Shown here: piece by piece, positions 8,448 to 17,785 of the stretch
Layout: each line of letters begins with the position of its first letter
How positions within the stretch are numbered: position 1 is the first letter of the stretch
Notes under the pieces: generated by a model
What the model was told of the DNA's origin: nothing
Databases searched by the model: none
Seen by the model: the letters and a program-made list of their open reading frames with translations, nothing else
Position numbers and translations under genes: made by a program
NCBI GenBank assembly: GCA_046590575.1
Contig: JBKJUS010000068.1
Location: 1-38,734 of the forward strand
Length of the DNA: 38,734 bases
From: DATLNF01 sp046590575
Lineage (GTDB): Bacteria > Actinomycetota > Actinomycetes > BP-191
Direction: 5' to 3'

Positions 8448-9992
8448 ATGACCAGCAAGCGAGCAGCAGTAGGGATCCCGGTCGGTGTGGCCGCGGCAGT
8501 GGTGGTCGCCATCGTCGCGACCGCCCTGCTGCGCAGCAGCGGCGGCGGCAAGCCGATGCCACTGCCGCTCTCACTCGCCGGCAGCGGGGGCCAGGCCGAG
8601 ACAGCTATGGACTCCAAGTTCGCGGCCGGCGCCCCGGCCGGTCAGGGCGCGACCTACGCCTTCGTCGGCCAGGTGCCCGACGGGCTGCCCGATGAAGGCA
8701 ACGCCTACCGGCTCTCCGACGGACCGGTCGACCGCGACGACGTACGCCGCCTCGCGGACGTCTTCGGCCTGAAGGGTTCGATCACCACAGAGCCGGACGC
8801 GCTGGTGGTCCGCGACGGCGAGCTCGTGCTGCGGGTCTCGACCACCCCAAGCCGCATGTGGAGCTACTACCGCGAGATCGCCACACCGCCCTGTGACCCT
8901 GGGTCCGCTGTGACCGATCCGGCGGGCACCGAGCCGGCGCTCGCGGACGTCAAGCGGCACGAGTGCGTGGGCGGCGGCGGCGTGGCCGGCATCTGTCTCG
9001 AAGGAGCAGACAGCCCGTGCAACGACACCCCGGAGGCGGGCGTTGAGGGCTCGACCGGCTCAGCCGGCAGCGCGCCCAGCGAGGCCGAAGTGAAGAGGAC
9101 CGACGAGGAGGCCCGCAAGGCCGACGCAGCAGCGAGCTCGGGAAGTAGCAGCTCTGACAGCGTCACGGCGAGCAGCCCGGTGATGGTCTGCCCGGAGCCA
9201 AAGCCGTGCCCCGACAACGCCAAGTGCGCGATGCCAGCGATCAGCTGCGAGGCGCCGTACGAGGAGCCCAAGCAGCTGCCGCTGCCCGACGAGAGCGTCG
9301 CGCGGGCGCTGGCCCAGCGGGTCTTCGACGCCACGGGCCTCGGCAAGTCGGTCAAGATGCGTACCGAGCGCGGCTTTGACGCGTGGTACATCAGCGCGAC
9401 CATCGTGATCGACGGTCTCGAGGTCATCGGCGTCGGCCACTCTGTCTCGATCGACACAGACGGCAAGGTCCGCGACGCCTCCGGAAGTCTCGCCACGGAG
9501 GAGCTGCTCGACCGCTATCCGCTGGTGTCGGCGAAGGCTGGCCTGGAGCGGCTCGAGAAGCAGCAGTCCGGCTTCCGCACAATGGAGCTGTGCGCCCCCG
9601 GCCCAACAGGCGGAGTCTGCGCTCCCGGTACGCCGGAGAAGCTCGAGGTCACCGGCGTACGGCTCGGTCTGCTCTTCTCCCCCATCTGGGAGAACGAGAA
9701 GGAGAAGGTCTTCCTCGTCCCGGCGTGGGTCTACGACATCAAGGGACGCGACTTCCCCGACGCCGTGTTCGCCATCACCGACGAGTACCTCGCCGGGGTG
9801 TCCCCGGTCCAGGTCGACCCCGTGCAGCCGGAGCCGCTTCCGGCGGACCCCACGGCAGTCCACCAGCCCGACCCCGGCCAGTCAGTGTCGACGCCGCAGG
9901 AGCCCACCGTGAAGCCTCCGCCGCCGAGCTCCGAGCCGCAGCCAGCACCGGCAGAAAAAGTGTCCGCCGAGCCCCAGCCGGCTCAGAGCTGA
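8448..9992 (+). CDS. Membrane-anchored extracytoplasmic protein of unknown function
   Basis: I do not recognise a family. The 514-residue protein begins MTSKRAAVGIPVGV and has one N-terminal transmembrane helix or uncleaved signal (residues ~8-27). A long polar region follows. Residues ~170-230 are Ser/Glu/Ala-rich and low complexity, then comes a Cys-rich patch (VCPEPKPCPDNAKCAMPAISCEAP, residues ~245-268), a compact domain (~280-460) and a Pro-rich tail ending in Gln-Ser. ACGGAGGAAG just upstream is a good ribosome site and supports this ATG over the longer frame from 8385. The clustered cysteines suggest disulfides outside the cell. By position it could correspond to the membrane protein gene between adoK and the HesB gene in mycobacteria (Rv2203), but I see no clear sequence link. 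Confidence 0.8.
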   Translation: MTSKRAAVGIPVGVAAAVVVAIVATALLRSSGGGKPMPLPLSLAGSGGQAETAMDSKFAAGAPAGQGATYAFVGQVPDGLPDEGNAYRLSDGPVDRDDVRRLADVFGLKGSITTEPDALVVRDGELVLRVSTTPSRMWSYYREIATPPCDPGSAVTDPAGTEPALADVKRHECVGGGGVAGICLEGADSPCNDTPEAGVEGSTGSAGSAPSEAEVKRTDEEARKADAAASSGSSSSDSVTASSPVMVCPEPKPCPDNAKCAMPAISCEAPYEEPKQLPLPDESVARALAQRVFDATGLGKSVKMRTERGFDAWYISATIVIDGLEVIGVGHSVSIDTDGKVRDASGSLATEELLDRYPLVSAKAGLERLEKQQSGFRTMELCAPGPTGGVCAPGTPEKLEVTGVRLGLLFSPIWENEKEKVFLVPAWVYDIKGRDFPDAVFAITDEYLAGVSPVQVDPVQPEPLPADPTAVHQPDPGQSVSTPQEPTVKPPPPSSEPQPAPAEKVSAEPQPAQS

Positions 9993-10016
9993 GCCCCTGT
10001 CACTAGGGTGCGGCGC

Positions 10017-10742
10017 ATGCGCCAGCTGTTGCCGCACCCCGACGACGCCCCCGACCTGTGGCAGGCCTACGCCTACCCGGCCGGGGGTTCGTGGTTGCGG
10101 GCCAACATGGTCACGAGCGCCGACGGCGCCGCCACCTGGGCGGACCGGTCCGGGGGGCTCGGCGGGCCGGCCGACCGGTTGGTCTTCCGAACACTTCGGG
10201 CGCTTGCCGACGTGGTGGTGGTCGCGGCGGGCACGGTCCGCGCCGAGAGCTACGGCCCGGCCCGGCTGCCTGAGGACCTCACCGCCCGGCGTACGGCGGA
10301 AGGTCGGGTCGCCCAGCCCCACCTCGCTGTCGTCACCAGCTCACTCGACCTGGACTGGGACGCGCCGCTGTTCACTGAGTCCACGTCCCGGCCCCTCGTC
10401 ATCACGGCACGCGCCGCCGATCCGACCCGCGCCGCCCGGGCAGCCGCAGTTGCTGACGTCGTGATGGCGGGCGAAGACCGCGTCGACCTGCGTCGGGCTG
10501 TGGCTGAGCTAGCCGCGCGCGGCCACCATCGGCTGCTCACCGAGGGCGGCCCCGGGTTACTGGGTCAGCTGGTCGCCGACGACCTCCTCGACGAGCTGTG
10601 CCTCACCGTCGCACCGCGGCTGGCTGGTGGGAGTCCGGCGCGGATCGTCACCGGCCCGTCAGGCGAGCTCCTCGACTGCGACCTGGCCGGGGTGCTGGAG
10701 GACGAGGGCTTCCTCTTCCTCCGCTACACCCGCTCCCGCTGA
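10017..10742 (+). CDS. Pyrimidine reductase / RibD C-terminal-like, dihydrofolate-reductase fold
   Basis: A 241-residue protein of the RibD_C/DHFR-like reductase family. ANMVTSADGAATWADRSGGL is the substrate-binding N-terminal motif, DVVVVAAGTVRAESYGP is the NADPH-binding segment, and LLTEGGPGLLGQLVADDLLDELCLTVAP is the signature C-terminal stretch. RibD reductases reduce the ribosyl chain of a pyrimidine intermediate in riboflavin synthesis, but stand-alone actinobacterial copies such as this often have no proven role. No riboflavin genes are nearby. An upstream GTG at 10008 is possible. The ATG at 10017 is preferred because MRQLLPHPDDA matches the family start, and TAGGGT at 10004-10009 could be a -10 box for a leaderless transcript. 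Confidence 0.85.
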   Translation: MRQLLPHPDDAPDLWQAYAYPAGGSWLRANMVTSADGAATWADRSGGLGGPADRLVFRTLRALADVVVVAAGTVRAESYGPARLPEDLTARRTAEGRVAQPHLAVVTSSLDLDWDAPLFTESTSRPLVITARAADPTRAARAAAVADVVMAGEDRVDLRRAVAELAARGHHRLLTEGGPGLLGQLVADDLLDELCLTVAPRLAGGSPARIVTGPSGELLDCDLAGVLEDEGFLFLRYTRSR

Positions 10743-10825
10743 CCGCGCTCCGCTGGGTGCGACGCCCCCGCCTGCGGATCCAGGTTGCGTGCGTGGACGG
10801 GCGCGGATGTCGTCACACCGGTGGC

Positions 10826-11209
10826 TTAGCTGAAGGAGTCTCCGCAGGCGCACGAGCCCGTGGCATTGGGGTTGTCGATCGTGAAACCCTGCTTCTCAAT
10901 CGTGTCGACAAAGTCGATCTGCGCGCCGCCGAGGTAAGGCGTGCTCATCCGATCGGTGACGACCTTGACGCCGCCGAAGTCCAGCACGTTGTCACCATCG
11001 AGCGAGCGCTCGTCGAAAAAGAGCTGGTAGCGCAGGCCGGAGCAACCACCGGGCTGTACGGCGACCCGCAGCGCAAGGTCATCGCGACCCTCCTGCTCGA
11101 GCAGGCTCTTCACCTTCGCCGCGGCCGTGTCGGTGAGCACCACGGTCGTGGCCGGCGCATCAACCTGGGCAGTGAGAGTCGCGGTGGCTTCCGTGGCGGT
11201 GTCGGACAT
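10826..11209 (-). CDS. erpA: Fe-S cluster insertion protein, HesB/IscA/ErpA family
   Basis: A-type carrier that delivers Fe-S clusters to apoproteins. The 127-residue protein has an N-terminal Ala/Thr-rich extension of about 20 residues and then the A-type domain. All three cluster-binding cysteines are present, in VQPGGCSGLRYQLFFDE and the C-terminal SCACGDSFS (Cys-x-Cys). AGGAG 9 nt before the ATG is a clear ribosome site. It is well placed beside NadA, a 4Fe-4S enzyme, and in the same neighbourhood as the cysteine desulfurase/TusA pair. The position between adoK and glycerate kinase repeats the order of Rv2204c in M. tuberculosis. Confidence 0.93.
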   Translation of the reverse strand: MSDTATEATATLTAQVDAPATTVVLTDTAAAKVKSLLEQEGRDDLALRVAVQPGGCSGLRYQLFFDERSLDGDNVLDFGGVKVVTDRMSTPYLGGAQIDFVDTIEKQGFTIDNPNATGSCACGDSFS

Positions 11210-11294
11210 CGAGGTGCTCCTGACGGGTTCGAGGGGTCGTGCTCACTCTCATTGTCCCACACGGACGCGGGACACCCCAGGTCAACAACCCGAC

Positions 11295-12425
11295 TCAGCG
11301 GGACCATTCCCGCGCGACGCGCGTCGCCAGCTCGGCCAGCCACAGCGCGGCGTCCGTCATCGCATCGTCCTCGCTGGGCGCGATGTCGGCGATGGCGTAC
11401 GCCGCGTCGAACCCGGCCGCCGCAAGCTCCTGACGCCCAGCAGCGACCACTCCGGCAAGCGCGAGGCACGGCAGCCCCAGATCGCGGGCCGCGCCAGCGA
11501 CGGCGTACGGCGCCTTGCCACGCATCGTCTGCCGGTCCAGGGAGCCCTCCCCGGTCACCACGAGATCCGCCGTCGCCAACACTCGAGGCAAGCCCACCAG
11601 CCGCAGGACGAGGGCGGCGCCCGACTCGACCCGCGCACCGCAGAACGCGATGAGGGCCGCCCCCAGGCCGCCGGCCGCACCACTGCCTGGGCAGGAGGCG
11701 ACGTCCGGGTTGCCCGGCAGGTCGCGGCGCAGCACCTGCGCCCAGTGGGTGAGCGCCTCTTCGAGCTCGATGACGGCGCTCGGGTCGGCGCCCTTCTGCG
11801 GACCGAACACCGTCGACGCGCCCTCCGAACCCACCAACGGCGCGTCCACATCGGTCGCCGCGACTACCTGGACGTGGCCGAGTCGTGGGTCGAGACCGCT
11901 CAGGTCGACCCGGGCGAGTCGAGCCAGCGCGGCGCCACCGACCTCGAGCTCTCCCCCGCCGTCGTCGAGCAGCCGCGCCCCGAGTGCCTGTGCCAGCCCG
12001 GCTCCGCCGTCATTGGTCGCCGACCCGCCGAGGCCGACGACCACCCGGCGGGCCCCCGCGGCAAGCGCGGCTCGGACCAACTCACCGGTGCCACGGGTCG
12101 TCGTACGCCGGGGGTCCCGCTCGCCGGGTGCCAGGCGCCACAGCCCGCTCGCGGCGGCCATCTCGATGACCGCCGTACCGTCGTCGAGCAGCAGCCATCC
12201 GGCGTCGACGCGGCGGCCGAGGGCATCGACCACGGGGCTGGTCCGGGGCACGACTCCCGTGGCCGACGCGACCGCGGCCACCGTTCCTTCGCCGCCATCG
12301 GCGACCGGGACTTCCACGACCTCGTCCTGCGGACGAGCCGCGCGCCAGCCTGCGGCGATCGCCGCTGCTGCGTCCGCCGCGGTGAGTGACCCGGCATAGC
12401 TGTCCGGCGCGACGACCACTTTCAT
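11295..12425 (-). CDS. Glycerate kinase (type I, GlxK/GarK family)
   Basis: Phosphorylates D-glycerate with ATP. The 376-residue protein opens MKVVVAPDSYAGSLTAADAA, the family hallmark (usually APDSFKGSL). It continues with VPVADGGEGTV, GLGGSATNDGGAGLAQALG, VFGPQKGA, GSGAAGGLGAAL and VVTGEGSLDRQT, all conserved in the two-domain kinase. The ATG at 12425 is chosen because the in-frame GTG at 12446 would add seven residues not seen in the family. It is the counterpart of Rv2205c in the mycobacterial order and runs in the same direction as erpA, 85 bp upstream of it. Confidence 0.92.
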   Translation of the reverse strand: MKVVVAPDSYAGSLTAADAAAAIAAGWRAARPQDEVVEVPVADGGEGTVAAVASATGVVPRTSPVVDALGRRVDAGWLLLDDGTAVIEMAAASGLWRLAPGERDPRRTTTRGTGELVRAALAAGARRVVVGLGGSATNDGGAGLAQALGARLLDDGGGELEVGGAALARLARVDLSGLDPRLGHVQVVAATDVDAPLVGSEGASTVFGPQKGADPSAVIELEEALTHWAQVLRRDLPGNPDVASCPGSGAAGGLGAALIAFCGARVESGAALVLRLVGLPRVLATADLVVTGEGSLDRQTMRGKAPYAVAGAARDLGLPCLALAGVVAAGRQELAAAGFDAAYAIADIAPSEDDAMTDAALWLAELATRVAREWSR

Positions 12426-12468
12426 GCCGGGAGTCTCTCGCACCACCTGCCCCGAGCTGCGGTCTGCG

Positions 12469-12484
12469 GTGTCATAGATGACAC
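12469..12484. promoter_or_regulatory. 16-bp palindrome, candidate operator for nadA
   Basis: GTGTCATAGATGACAC has perfect 7-bp arms around AG. It lies in the divergent gap between glycerate kinase (start 12425) and nadA (start 12571). Palindromes in front of actinobacterial nad genes are often sites of the Nudix-related repressor NrtR. That identity is a guess, because the regulator gene is not in the window. Confidence 0.5.
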
Positions 12485-12570
12485 GCCAGCCCGCGGGATG
12501 GCCCAGCCCAAAGTCGCTGTTGAACCGTGTGGGACCATCCGAGCTGCCGCAACGAACCGGAGCCTAGATC

Positions 12571-13761
12571 GTGACCAGCACGCGCCACGAGCCGCAGCTC
12601 ACCCCTGTCGCGACGCTGCTCCTCGGCCGCCAGTCGCTGCTCGACAGCGAGCGCGGCACGGTGTGCCCGGGCGATCTCCCACCCGCATCCGACCCGCACC
12701 TCGTCGAGCGAGCCAACGCGGCGAAAGCCGCCCTGGGCAGTCGCGTCTTCATCCTCGGCCACCACTACCAGCGCGACGAGGTCATCAAGTTCGCCGACAT
12801 CACTGGTGACTCGTTCAAACTTGCGCAGGAGGCCGCGGCCCGCCCCGAAGCCGAGTGGATCGTCTTCTGCGGCGTGCACTTCATGGCCGAGAGCGCCGAC
12901 ATCCTCACCGGTGACCATCAGCAGGTGATCCTCCCGGACCTGGCCGCGGGCTGCTCGATGGCTGACATGGCGCAGATCGAGCAGGTCGAACAGTGCTGGG
13001 AGACCCTCGCCGACGCGGGTCTGACCGACACTCTGGTGCCGATCACCTACATGAACTCCGCCGCTGACATCAAAGCCTTCGTGGGCCGCCACGGCGGCAC
13101 GGTCTGCACGTCATCCAACGCCCGCACCTCCATGCAGTGGGCCTTCGACCGCGGTGAGCGGGTGCTGTTCTTCCCGGACCAGCACCTGGGCCGTAACACC
13201 GCCGTACGCGAGCTCGGTCTCACCCTCGAAGACTGCGTCTTGTACGACCCGCACCGGCCCGCCGGGGGTCTCACCGTCGCGCAGCTTCAGGCGGCGAAAG
13301 TGATCCTGTGGAAGGGGCACTGCTCGGTGCACGGCCGCTTCACCCTCGACACCGTGCACGAGGTACGCCAACGCGTGCCAGGGGTCACCGTCCTGGTCCA
13401 CCCCGAGTGCCGGTACGACGTCGTCGAAGCCGCAGACCTGGTGGGCTCGACGGAGTTCATCATCAACACCGTCGCGGCGGCGCCGGCCGGGAGCGCGTTC
13501 GCGATCGGCACTGAGCTCAACCTGGTCAACCGGCTCGCCGAACGCCACCCGGACAAGACGGTGGTCTACCTCGACCGCACGGTCTGCTTCTGCTCGACGA
13601 TGAACCGGATCGACCTGCCGCATCTCGTGCGCGTGCTCGAGAACCTCGTGCAGGGCACGGTGATCAACCGGATCGAGGTCCACCCGCAGACCAAGGTGGA
13701 GGCCCGGCGCGCGCTCGAGCAGATGCTGGCCCTCGTCCAGGGCCCCGTCACCGGCGACTGA
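12571..13761 (+). CDS. nadA: Quinolinate synthase A
   Basis: NadA condenses iminoaspartate with dihydroxyacetone phosphate to quinolinate, the precursor of NAD. It is an oxygen-sensitive 4Fe-4S enzyme. The 396-residue protein shows VFILGHHYQRDEVIKFAD, the three cluster cysteines in VFCGVHFMAESADIL, HPECRYDVVEAADLVGST and RTVCFCSTMNRIDL, and FFPDQHLGRNT. This long form is usual in actinobacteria. The GTG start is taken as the first in-frame start after the divergent promoter region. The normal partners nadB and nadC are not next to it; the following gene is convergent. ErpA two genes upstream could supply its cluster. Confidence 0.94.
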   Translation: MTSTRHEPQLTPVATLLLGRQSLLDSERGTVCPGDLPPASDPHLVERANAAKAALGSRVFILGHHYQRDEVIKFADITGDSFKLAQEAAARPEAEWIVFCGVHFMAESADILTGDHQQVILPDLAAGCSMADMAQIEQVEQCWETLADAGLTDTLVPITYMNSAADIKAFVGRHGGTVCTSSNARTSMQWAFDRGERVLFFPDQHLGRNTAVRELGLTLEDCVLYDPHRPAGGLTVAQLQAAKVILWKGHCSVHGRFTLDTVHEVRQRVPGVTVLVHPECRYDVVEAADLVGSTEFIINTVAAAPAGSAFAIGTELNLVNRLAERHPDKTVVYLDRTVCFCSTMNRIDLPHLVRVLENLVQGTVINRIEVHPQTKVEARRALEQMLALVQGPVTGD

Positions 13762-13795
13762 GCATCGTCACGTCTGGGCGGTGGCCGTAAGCCGG

Positions 13796-16700
13796 TCAGG
13801 TGGAGCCGAGGGGGTACACGAGCTGGGGCTCGTCGACACCAGGAAGGACGACGGAGCGCGGCTGCGCGAACCCGAGCGCGGGATCACCCTGCACCAGCTC
13901 GCGGGTGACGGCAGAGACGAGCACCTCACCACTTTCGGAGACCGCACAGATACCTGCCGCCAGGTGCAGGTGCCGTCCTGATACGCCGTCGCCGTCCACC
14001 AGGACCTCACCGGAGTGCACGCCGATCCTGACCACGACCGGGGTGAGCCGGGACCGGTTGAATCGCGCGACCTCCCGCTGGGCGTGGCGCGCGAAGTGAA
14101 CGGCCGCGCGAGCTCCGGCGAAGCCGAGATGCAGCTGGTCGCCGTGCCGGCCCAGGGCATGTCCGTCATAGGACGAGAGGTGCTCGCGGACCGCGGCGTG
14201 GACTAGCTCGCACAGGTCGCGCCAGCCATCGTCACCCAGAACCTCGATCAGCTGCGACTCACGTGCGATGTCGACCAGGACCAACGTCAGCACGGCAGGC
14301 AGCGTCGGTGGCGTCGGCTGCGTCGGTGGAGTCGGTCGTCCCAGGCCGCCGGCTGCGAAGCGGGATGCACGCGATGCCGCGAAGTCGATCACGGTGCCGC
14401 CGCCGACCGCCGGTCGGAGGGCCACGTCGGCCTCGACGAACGCCACTGCCTCGGCCACCCGCTCCGTCGGCTGCACCAGCAAGCGGACCTGCTGGAGTCG
14501 AGCGTCGAGCCCCTGCATGCCGATGGCACCAGCGATGGCCTCCGCCTCATCGAGGAGCGCCACCGCCTCGTCCCGAGCCACCGTGACGTCCAGGGAGAGC
14601 AGGTGCTCCGCCAGGTCCACCTGGGAGCGCGCCAGGTAGGGATCGGCTCCCATGGCGCGGTTCATCGACACTGCCTGGGCGAGGTGTGATTCTGCCGCTG
14701 CGGCGTCACCGAAGGTCGCGGCGAGGCGGCCGAGCATCCGACAAGCAGCGCCGTAGCAGGCATCCGCCAGACCGACCACCACGGCGAGGTCGGCGTAGGG
14801 CATGAGCAGGTCATAGAGCTCACGGGCCCGCACCGCGTCGCCGATGCTCGCGGCAGTCTCCGAGAGCAAGGCGATCGTGATGAGCCAGCTGTCGCGCGCC
14901 ACGGAGCCGAAGCCCGACCGGGCCACCACCTCGAAGTCCTCGCGCGCCGCATCGAGGTTGCCCAGGTCGACGTACGCCAGTGCTCGCGCTGCGCGCCAAC
15001 TGGCGGAATACGGACTGGCCTCGACGAGGCTGTCCAACACCGGCATCAGCTCGCTCATGCGCCCTTGGTCGCGGCGCAGAGTCGAGAGCTGAACGCCGTA
15101 CTGGTCGAGCACGCGGGGGTCCCCGCCGCGCCGCGCCGCGTCCAGCGCTTCGTGCATGAGCCGATCCGCCTCGTCGTAGCGGCCCCGCAAGAGTTCACGC
15201 CCGGCTCGGGTACGCCGATTCCACCCGAGCAGCAGGGGGTGGCCGAGCTGCTCGGACAGCCGGGTGGACTCCGCAATGAACCGGTCGGCAACGGCGATCT
15301 CGCCGATCTCGAGGTTCTCCACGATGCGCCAGTGCCTGGCCCGCATGGCGAAGTGATAGTTGCCCGTCGCGTCGGCGAGCGGGATGAGCTCAGCTGTCAG
15401 ACCTGGCCGACCGAGGTGAAATTCCGGCCCCGTGCGGCTCATCCGGACAGCCGTCAGCGCGTAGGTCAGCGTCTCAGGATCGCCGATGTCCCGCGCGATC
15501 TCCAGCGACTCCGACGCCATCTCCCTCATCTGGGGCTGCGCCTCGGCGTCGTAGAAGAGGCTCTGTGACGTCCGGGCGAGGAGCTGTGCGCGCAGGGCCG
15601 GGTTGCGGTCACCGAGTGCGGTGGTCGCCTCCTCGAGCAGACCGCGGAAGGTGTCGTCCACCTCACTCTGGAACCAGAGGCCGCCATATCCGAGCGCGGC
15701 GTGCGCGAGCACCTCGGGCAGGTGGTGATAGCGGCCGACCTCGGCGGCGCGAAGGAAGGCCTTCTGCGCTTCCGGGATACGCGATGCGACGAGCAGCGCG
15801 TTGCCGTGCGCGAGCAGCAGCGAGGAGTGGTGCTCCGGGTCGGCTGAGACGTCGAGTCGTACGGCGTCGGCGTAGAGGTCAGCAGCTTCCTGAAAGCCGA
15901 ATGACACCAAGGCGCGCTCGGCGGCCAGCGCACACGCGGCAGCCGCCTGCGCCACGTCGCCGAGCGGCAGCGCCCGCACCAAGTGATGCGCGACCTCCGC
16001 GGCCCGCTCGTTGACCAGATCGGGGCGGTCTGCGAGCGCATGCCCGACTCGGAGATGGAGCTCGCACCGCTCCAGGCTGGAGAGGTCGGCGTAGACCGTC
16101 TCCTGCATCAGGGCGTGCCGGAAGGCCGACCCGCCCTGAGCGTCCAGAGCTAGGACGAGCACGCCCTCGCGGTGAGCGAGGTCGAGCCGCGCGAGCACAT
16201 CCTCTGGCGCCCACCCGAGGATGTCAGCGAGGGTACGAGCGTCGGCGGCCCGACCTATCACAGCAGTCGCGCCAAGCAGATCGCGCACCGCATCGGGCAA
16301 GGGATCGAGCCTGCGCCGGATGGCAGCGCGGACCGCTTGCGGCACGGCCTCGTCGGTTGCGCCGCGGGACAGCAGCTCGCCGAGGAAGAACGGGTTGCCC
16401 GCGGTGGCCTCGAGCATCCGGCGAGCGACCGGTCCGTCGGTCGGTGCGCCGGTCCTTTCCTCCACCATCGTGACGACGTCGCTCTCGCTCAGCCCGTCGA
16501 GCACGAGGAGTGTTCCGAGCTGGGCGATCCGGTCGAGCGGGTCGGCTGTCGAAGGCTGGCGACGTGCCTCGGCGTCGCGATAGCTGCCGATGAGGAGCAA
16601 CGGGACCTCGACGACCTCCCGCGCGACGAACTCGAGAAGAAGCACGGTGGCCTCGTCCGCTCCATGCAGGTCGTCGAGAACCAGAACCAGCGGGCGAACT

Positions 16701-17122
16701 TCGGCGCAGGCGCGGAGAAGCTCAGCGGCTGCCACGAAGAACCGGAAGCGGCCCTCGGCCGACGGTGTGCCACCGTCGGACAGTCCCGGTCCGGCTGTCG
16801 CCATCAAGGACTCGAGCTCTGACCGCACATCGGCTGGGAGGACGATCTCCTGACCGAACAGCTGCAGCAGCTGCCGGAGGATCTGCCGCCACGGCCCCAG
16901 CACCGGGGCACCCCCGGCTTCCCAGCAACGTCCCCACACGGGTTGGACCCCACCGCGCCGGGCAGAGTCGGCGAGCGCGGTAGCCAGGCTGGTCTTGCCG
17001 ATACCGCCCTCACCGGTGATGAGCACCACCTCGCGGTGGCCCGTACGCGCCCGGTCAAGAGCTGCATTCAGCGCAGCAAGCTCCACGTCACGACCCAGCA
17101 GCGATCGCTGGCCGGCTCCCAT
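13796..17122 (-). CDS. AAA-ATPase/TPR protein with C-terminal degenerate nucleotide-cyclase domain
   Basis: A 1108-residue STAND-like signalling protein. Residues ~1-330 form an AAA_16 ATPase: LLGRDVELAALNAAL, Walker A GEGGIGKTS (37-45), and Walker B LVLVLDDLHGADE (~143-155). Residues ~400-900 are helical TPR-like repeats. Residues ~941-1090 resemble a class III adenylate/guanylate cyclase domain (LVLVDIARESQLIEVLGDDGW; VVRIGVHSGEVLVDG; SGEVLVS). Both metal-binding aspartates have candidates (951, 995). The transition-state Asn and Arg of the usual V-N-L-A-A-R helix are His1053 and Gly1057, so catalysis is unlikely. No helix-turn-helix is visible. Most actinobacterial relatives have the cyclase domain first; here it is last. 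The ATG at 17122 has a purine-rich GGTGGAGAG ribosome site; the GTG at 17146 is an alternative. Likely a sensory or scaffold ATPase. Confidence 0.85.
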   Translation of the reverse strand: MGAGQRSLLGRDVELAALNAALDRARTGHREVVLITGEGGIGKTSLATALADSARRGGVQPVWGRCWEAGGAPVLGPWRQILRQLLQLFGQEIVLPADVRSELESLMATAGPGLSDGGTPSAEGRFRFFVAAAELLRACAEVRPLVLVLDDLHGADEATVLLLEFVAREVVEVPLLLIGSYRDAEARRQPSTADPLDRIAQLGTLLVLDGLSESDVVTMVEERTGAPTDGPVARRMLEATAGNPFFLGELLSRGATDEAVPQAVRAAIRRRLDPLPDAVRDLLGATAVIGRAADARTLADILGWAPEDVLARLDLAHREGVLVLALDAQGGSAFRHALMQETVYADLSSLERCELHLRVGHALADRPDLVNERAAEVAHHLVRALPLGDVAQAAAACALAAERALVSFGFQEAADLYADAVRLDVSADPEHHSSLLLAHGNALLVASRIPEAQKAFLRAAEVGRYHHLPEVLAHAALGYGGLWFQSEVDDTFRGLLEEATTALGDRNPALRAQLLARTSQSLFYDAEAQPQMREMASESLEIARDIGDPETLTYALTAVRMSRTGPEFHLGRPGLTAELIPLADATGNYHFAMRARHWRIVENLEIGEIAVADRFIAESTRLSEQLGHPLLLGWNRRTRAGRELLRGRYDEADRLMHEALDAARRGGDPRVLDQYGVQLSTLRRDQGRMSELMPVLDSLVEASPYSASWRAARALAYVDLGNLDAAREDFEVVARSGFGSVARDSWLITIALLSETAASIGDAVRARELYDLLMPYADLAVVVGLADACYGAACRMLGRLAATFGDAAAAESHLAQAVSMNRAMGADPYLARSQVDLAEHLLSLDVTVARDEAVALLDEAEAIAGAIGMQGLDARLQQVRLLVQPTERVAEAVAFVEADVALRPAVGGGTVIDFAASRASRFAAGGLGRPTPPTQPTPPTLPAVLTLVLVDIARESQLIEVLGDDGWRDLCELVHAAVREHLSSYDGHALGRHGDQLHLGFAGARAAVHFARHAQREVARFNRSRLTPVVVRIGVHSGEVLVDGDGVSGRHLHLAAGICAVSESGEVLVSAVTRELVQGDPALGFAQPRSVVLPGVDEPQLVYPLGST

Positions 17123-17221
17123 GCTCTCCACCCTTTCGTCATGCACAGTTCACATCGTCACACCCGAACGTCAGGTTGGGTGTCGGCTATCCGTCACTTC
17201 GAGGCCAGGTACGGTGTCGTG

Positions 17222-17773
17222 ATGCCTGACACCGTTCCGCCCAAACCCGGCGGCAAAGGGCGTCCCACGCCCAAGCGCAACGAGCAGCAGCGTCAGCGGC
17301 GGCCGGCCGCGGCACCGAGGACGAAGAAGGAAGCCGTGCGGTTGCAGCGCGCGGAGGTCAAGGCTACGCGTGGCGCCCAGCGGGCGGCGTTGCGCTCCGG
17401 CGACGAGCGCTCACTCCCTGCCTTCGCCCGGGGACCCGAGCGCGCCGCCGTACGCGATGCGATCGACTCACGCATGTCACTGGGCTGGCTCGCCCTGCCA
17501 GGGCTAGCGATGAACTTCGCGTCGTTCATCGTCACCCAGACCACCGTCCGCGCTCTGCTGGCCAACGCCGGCTTCGTCATGTTCGCGATGCTGCTCTTCG
17601 ACACGGCCGCCGCCGTACGCCGGATGCGCAAGCTCCTCCGGCTCCGATTCCACGAAGGCACCGAGGCCGGCACGTTTGCCTTGACGCGCTACGCCGTCGC
17701 GCGCAACACGCAGTTTCGCCGGACTCGGATGCCACCGCCCCGGGTCGCTGTGGGCGAAGACGTCTTCGCCTAG
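17222..17773 (+). CDS. DUF3043 family integral membrane protein
   Basis: Conserved actinobacterial protein of 183 residues with no known function. It opens with a basic, disordered stretch containing GGKGRPTPKRNEQQRQRRP, the hallmark of DUF3043. SGDERSLPAFARGPERAAVRDAIDSR follows, then two hydrophobic helices (~residues 88-107 and 113-131) and a basic C-terminal segment ending RMPPPRVAVGEDVFA. It corresponds in position to Rv2206 in the mycobacterial order. It is divergent from the large ATPase, with 99 bp between the starts. Its TAG stop is in frame with, and 12 bp before, the aldo/keto reductase remnant. Confidence 0.88.
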   Translation: MPDTVPPKPGGKGRPTPKRNEQQRQRRPAAAPRTKKEAVRLQRAEVKATRGAQRAALRSGDERSLPAFARGPERAAVRDAIDSRMSLGWLALPGLAMNFASFIVTQTTVRALLANAGFVMFAMLLFDTAAAVRRMRKLLRLRFHEGTEAGTFALTRYAVARNTQFRRTRMPPPRVAVGEDVFA

Positions 17774-17785
17774 GTTGAAGGCAGG

